A DNA stretch of 20,191 nt from Globomyces pollinis-pini (lineage: Eukaryota; Chytridiomycota; Chytridiomycetes; Rhizophydiales; Globomycetaceae): contig MU621394.1 in assembly GCA_025399215.1 (NCBI GenBank), positions 1-20,191 of the forward strand, given 5' to 3'. Numbering within the stretch: the stretch's first letter is position 1; each line of letters starts with the position of its first letter. Of this stretch, positions 19,101 to 20,191 are shown piece by piece. Both the position numbers and the translations under genes were made by a program. The notes beneath the pieces are model-generated. The model was given only the letters and a program-made list of their open reading frames with translations. It did not search any database and was not told the origin of the DNA.

Positions 19101-20099
19101 AGCGTTTCCAATCAGGTAACAATTTCCCCCATCCAGAGAACTCCTAAGAAATGAATAGAAACAAGAGTACTGGAACAAGAGTTTTAACGTGCAAGGTAAA
19201 CCAAATATGTTCTACAGTAGATATTTTATCCTTTAAATAGGTTTCAATAATGAGTGTTGATATTGCTTCATATTCTTTATGTTCCTTTGACTACGACAAT
19301 TAGTATTATTTGATAAACAGGAATGTTATTCTTCATATATTTTGTGGTTTTTAAACTCACAAACAATGCAAAGAAACAGAACACTGTCAGTATTGGAAAG
19401 TGTGATCAATAGTTTAAACATACATTAGCTAGAATTTGGATGAGGACGAGACAGCAAGATTCCTTCAAATAATCTTTTTTATCAGAGTACTTGAAGATGG
19501 TAGAAATGACGAGCGAAAAATCATTAATAGTGGTAGAATCCCTATTAAATACACCAGCCTTTGCAATAGCCAAGTAACCAAATAGTCTACCAAAGAACAA
19601 TTCGCGTTCTTCCTGACCAGTTTTTGTTCCATTTTTCTCAGTCAAGTCATGTAACAGAGATAATGTGAGGGAAGCAGCGAGATTAGGAAGTAAAATGAGC
19701 AACTAAATGTGAGTGAGAGAAATGGATACTTCAGTGAGAGCAACAGCAAAACCTTGTCTAGCAGCATCTCTTGACGAAGCCAGACCTCTCAAGAGTCTTT
19801 TGAGGGCATATTGAACTTCCGGAGCCAAAGATTCCGCCATAGCATTAGAATCATTAATGAGTGAGTTCTCGTTATTAAAGTTTGATTGAATAGTTGTTAA
19901 CGCTTGAATGAGTAGTAAAGTAGCGTTATTTCGTTTAATAGGGTCTATTGAAGCCAAGTCCCAGTACTGGTTCAGTGTTGCTGGTAAAGACTCTTTCATT
20001 CCTGAATTAAAAAAAAAAAGAAATATAAACTCATTCACCCTTTACTCCATGTAATACTCGAAATACATCACGATCCAATACACACTCTATTTCATAAGG
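16172..20099 (-). CDS. POL5: POL5/MYBBP1A family nucleolar protein (DNA polymerase V homologue)
   Basis: Exons: 19730-19999, 19424-19702, 19171-19290, 19051-19143, 18844-18961, 18638-18816, 18401-18609, 18185-18374, 17880-18155, 17730-17849, 17487-17702, 17156-17456, 16715-17127 and 16172-16690. They give about 1100 residues (yeast Pol5 about 1022). Despite its name, Pol5 is an essential nucleolar HEAT-like protein for rRNA transcription and ribosome assembly. Landmarks are YALKRLLRGLASSRDAARQG, FFGRLFGYLAI, ERKFLGFQIF, PIEVLTDILISLLDKPSAVL, an acidic block (17200-17420, EEESDDDDDDD) and ESVLHFKLRVTDLLDIYLKG. Eleven introns are 24-30 bp. Two gaps are odd: 19291-19423 (133 bp) may hide a small exon, and 18962-19050 (89 bp) looks like three stacked introns. 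Met at 19999 is a possible start. An in-frame exon 20039-20099, joined across a 37-bp intron, suggests the gene begins further upstream. Confidence 0.93.
18962..19050 (-). other. Composite intron of POL5: three adjacent GT-AG units
   Basis: The 89 bases between the exons ending LIDILQ and starting STHYHNSTIHPV divide exactly into three GTA...TAG segments with no exon between them: 19022-19050 (29 bp), 18990-19021 (32 bp) and 18962-18989 (28 bp). Each has the length and end sequences of the single introns in this window. The flanking exons are both phase 0, so only removal of all 89 bases keeps the conserved downstream frame. Confidence 0.6.
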
Positions 20100-20191
20100 C
20101 TATTACCAAATACTATGGTATTCGGAACCTATAAATTCCTATGTTTGTACTAACTGCTAAATCATTTACTGGATTTCTTTTTTTTTTTTTT
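20100..20191. other. Window edge upstream of the POL5 exons
   Basis: These 92 bases end in a run of 14 T. They contain a possible 29-bp GT-AG intron on the minus strand (20100-20128) directly before the possible extra POL5 exon. No start codon can be assigned. Confidence 0.35.

Noticed and set aside
1..20191. tRNA, rRNA, CRISPR or complete transposon
   Set aside because: I saw no cloverleaf with A/B boxes, no rRNA motifs, no regular spacer array and no transposase; the only mobile-like signal is the SOD fragment, which lacks element ends.

Overview
The window is dense, AT-rich eukaryotic DNA with standard stop codons. It most resembles a zoosporic (flagellated) fungus or a close relative. 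It carries a motile-cilium protein (CFAP57) and a UPF0193 (C22orf23/EVG1) protein. Beside them are fungal-type genes: a GPI-anchored-like repeat protein, a vacuolar-membrane M28 protease and POL5. F-box proteins with ankyrin or internalin-like LRR tails also fit chytrid-like genomes. The lineage is inference; no marker here names a species.

Layout: (1) 1-213 +, 3' end of an Ala-rich repeat protein. (2) 446-1393 +, F-box-like/ankyrin protein. (3) 1571-2494 -, TFIIH subunit TFB4/GTF2H3 in 5 exons with one frameshift. (4) 2511-3774 +, FIBP homologue with a damaged or unresolved first exon. (5) 3870-4735 +, UPF0193 protein in 7 exons. (6) 4829-4958 -, inverted fragment copied from the SOD gene. 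(7) 5102-5926 +, PHOSPHO2-type HAD phosphatase in 5 exons. (8) 6134-6782 +, secreted Cu/Zn superoxide dismutase in 2 exons. (9) 7090-9832 +, M28 membrane protease in 4 exons. (10) 9885-11339 -, F-box/LRR protein. (11) 11520-15729 -, CFAP57 in 20 exons. (12) 15730-16171, unassigned. (13) 16172 to about 20099 -, POL5/MYBBP1A in at least 15 exons. Most single-frame ORFs in the window are only pieces of these spliced genes.

The most striking feature is the gene architecture. I could place 50 introns by reading frame and protein-family similarity, and all are 24-35 bp long. Intergenic gaps are small: the TFB4 and FIBP start codons are 16 bp apart, head to head. Several AATAAA signals sit on or just after the stop codon. 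One POL5 gap looks like three miniature introns placed back to back (29+32+28 bp).

The genes are unrelated housekeeping, motility and accessory functions, with no operon-like logic. CFAP57 and UPF0193, both linked to cilia, imply a flagellated stage. POL5 (rRNA transcription and ribosome biogenesis) and TFB4 (transcription and repair) are core genes. The F-box genes and the repeat protein are lineage-specific accessory genes. All exon models are manual and all family assignments come from recognised motifs, not from a search.
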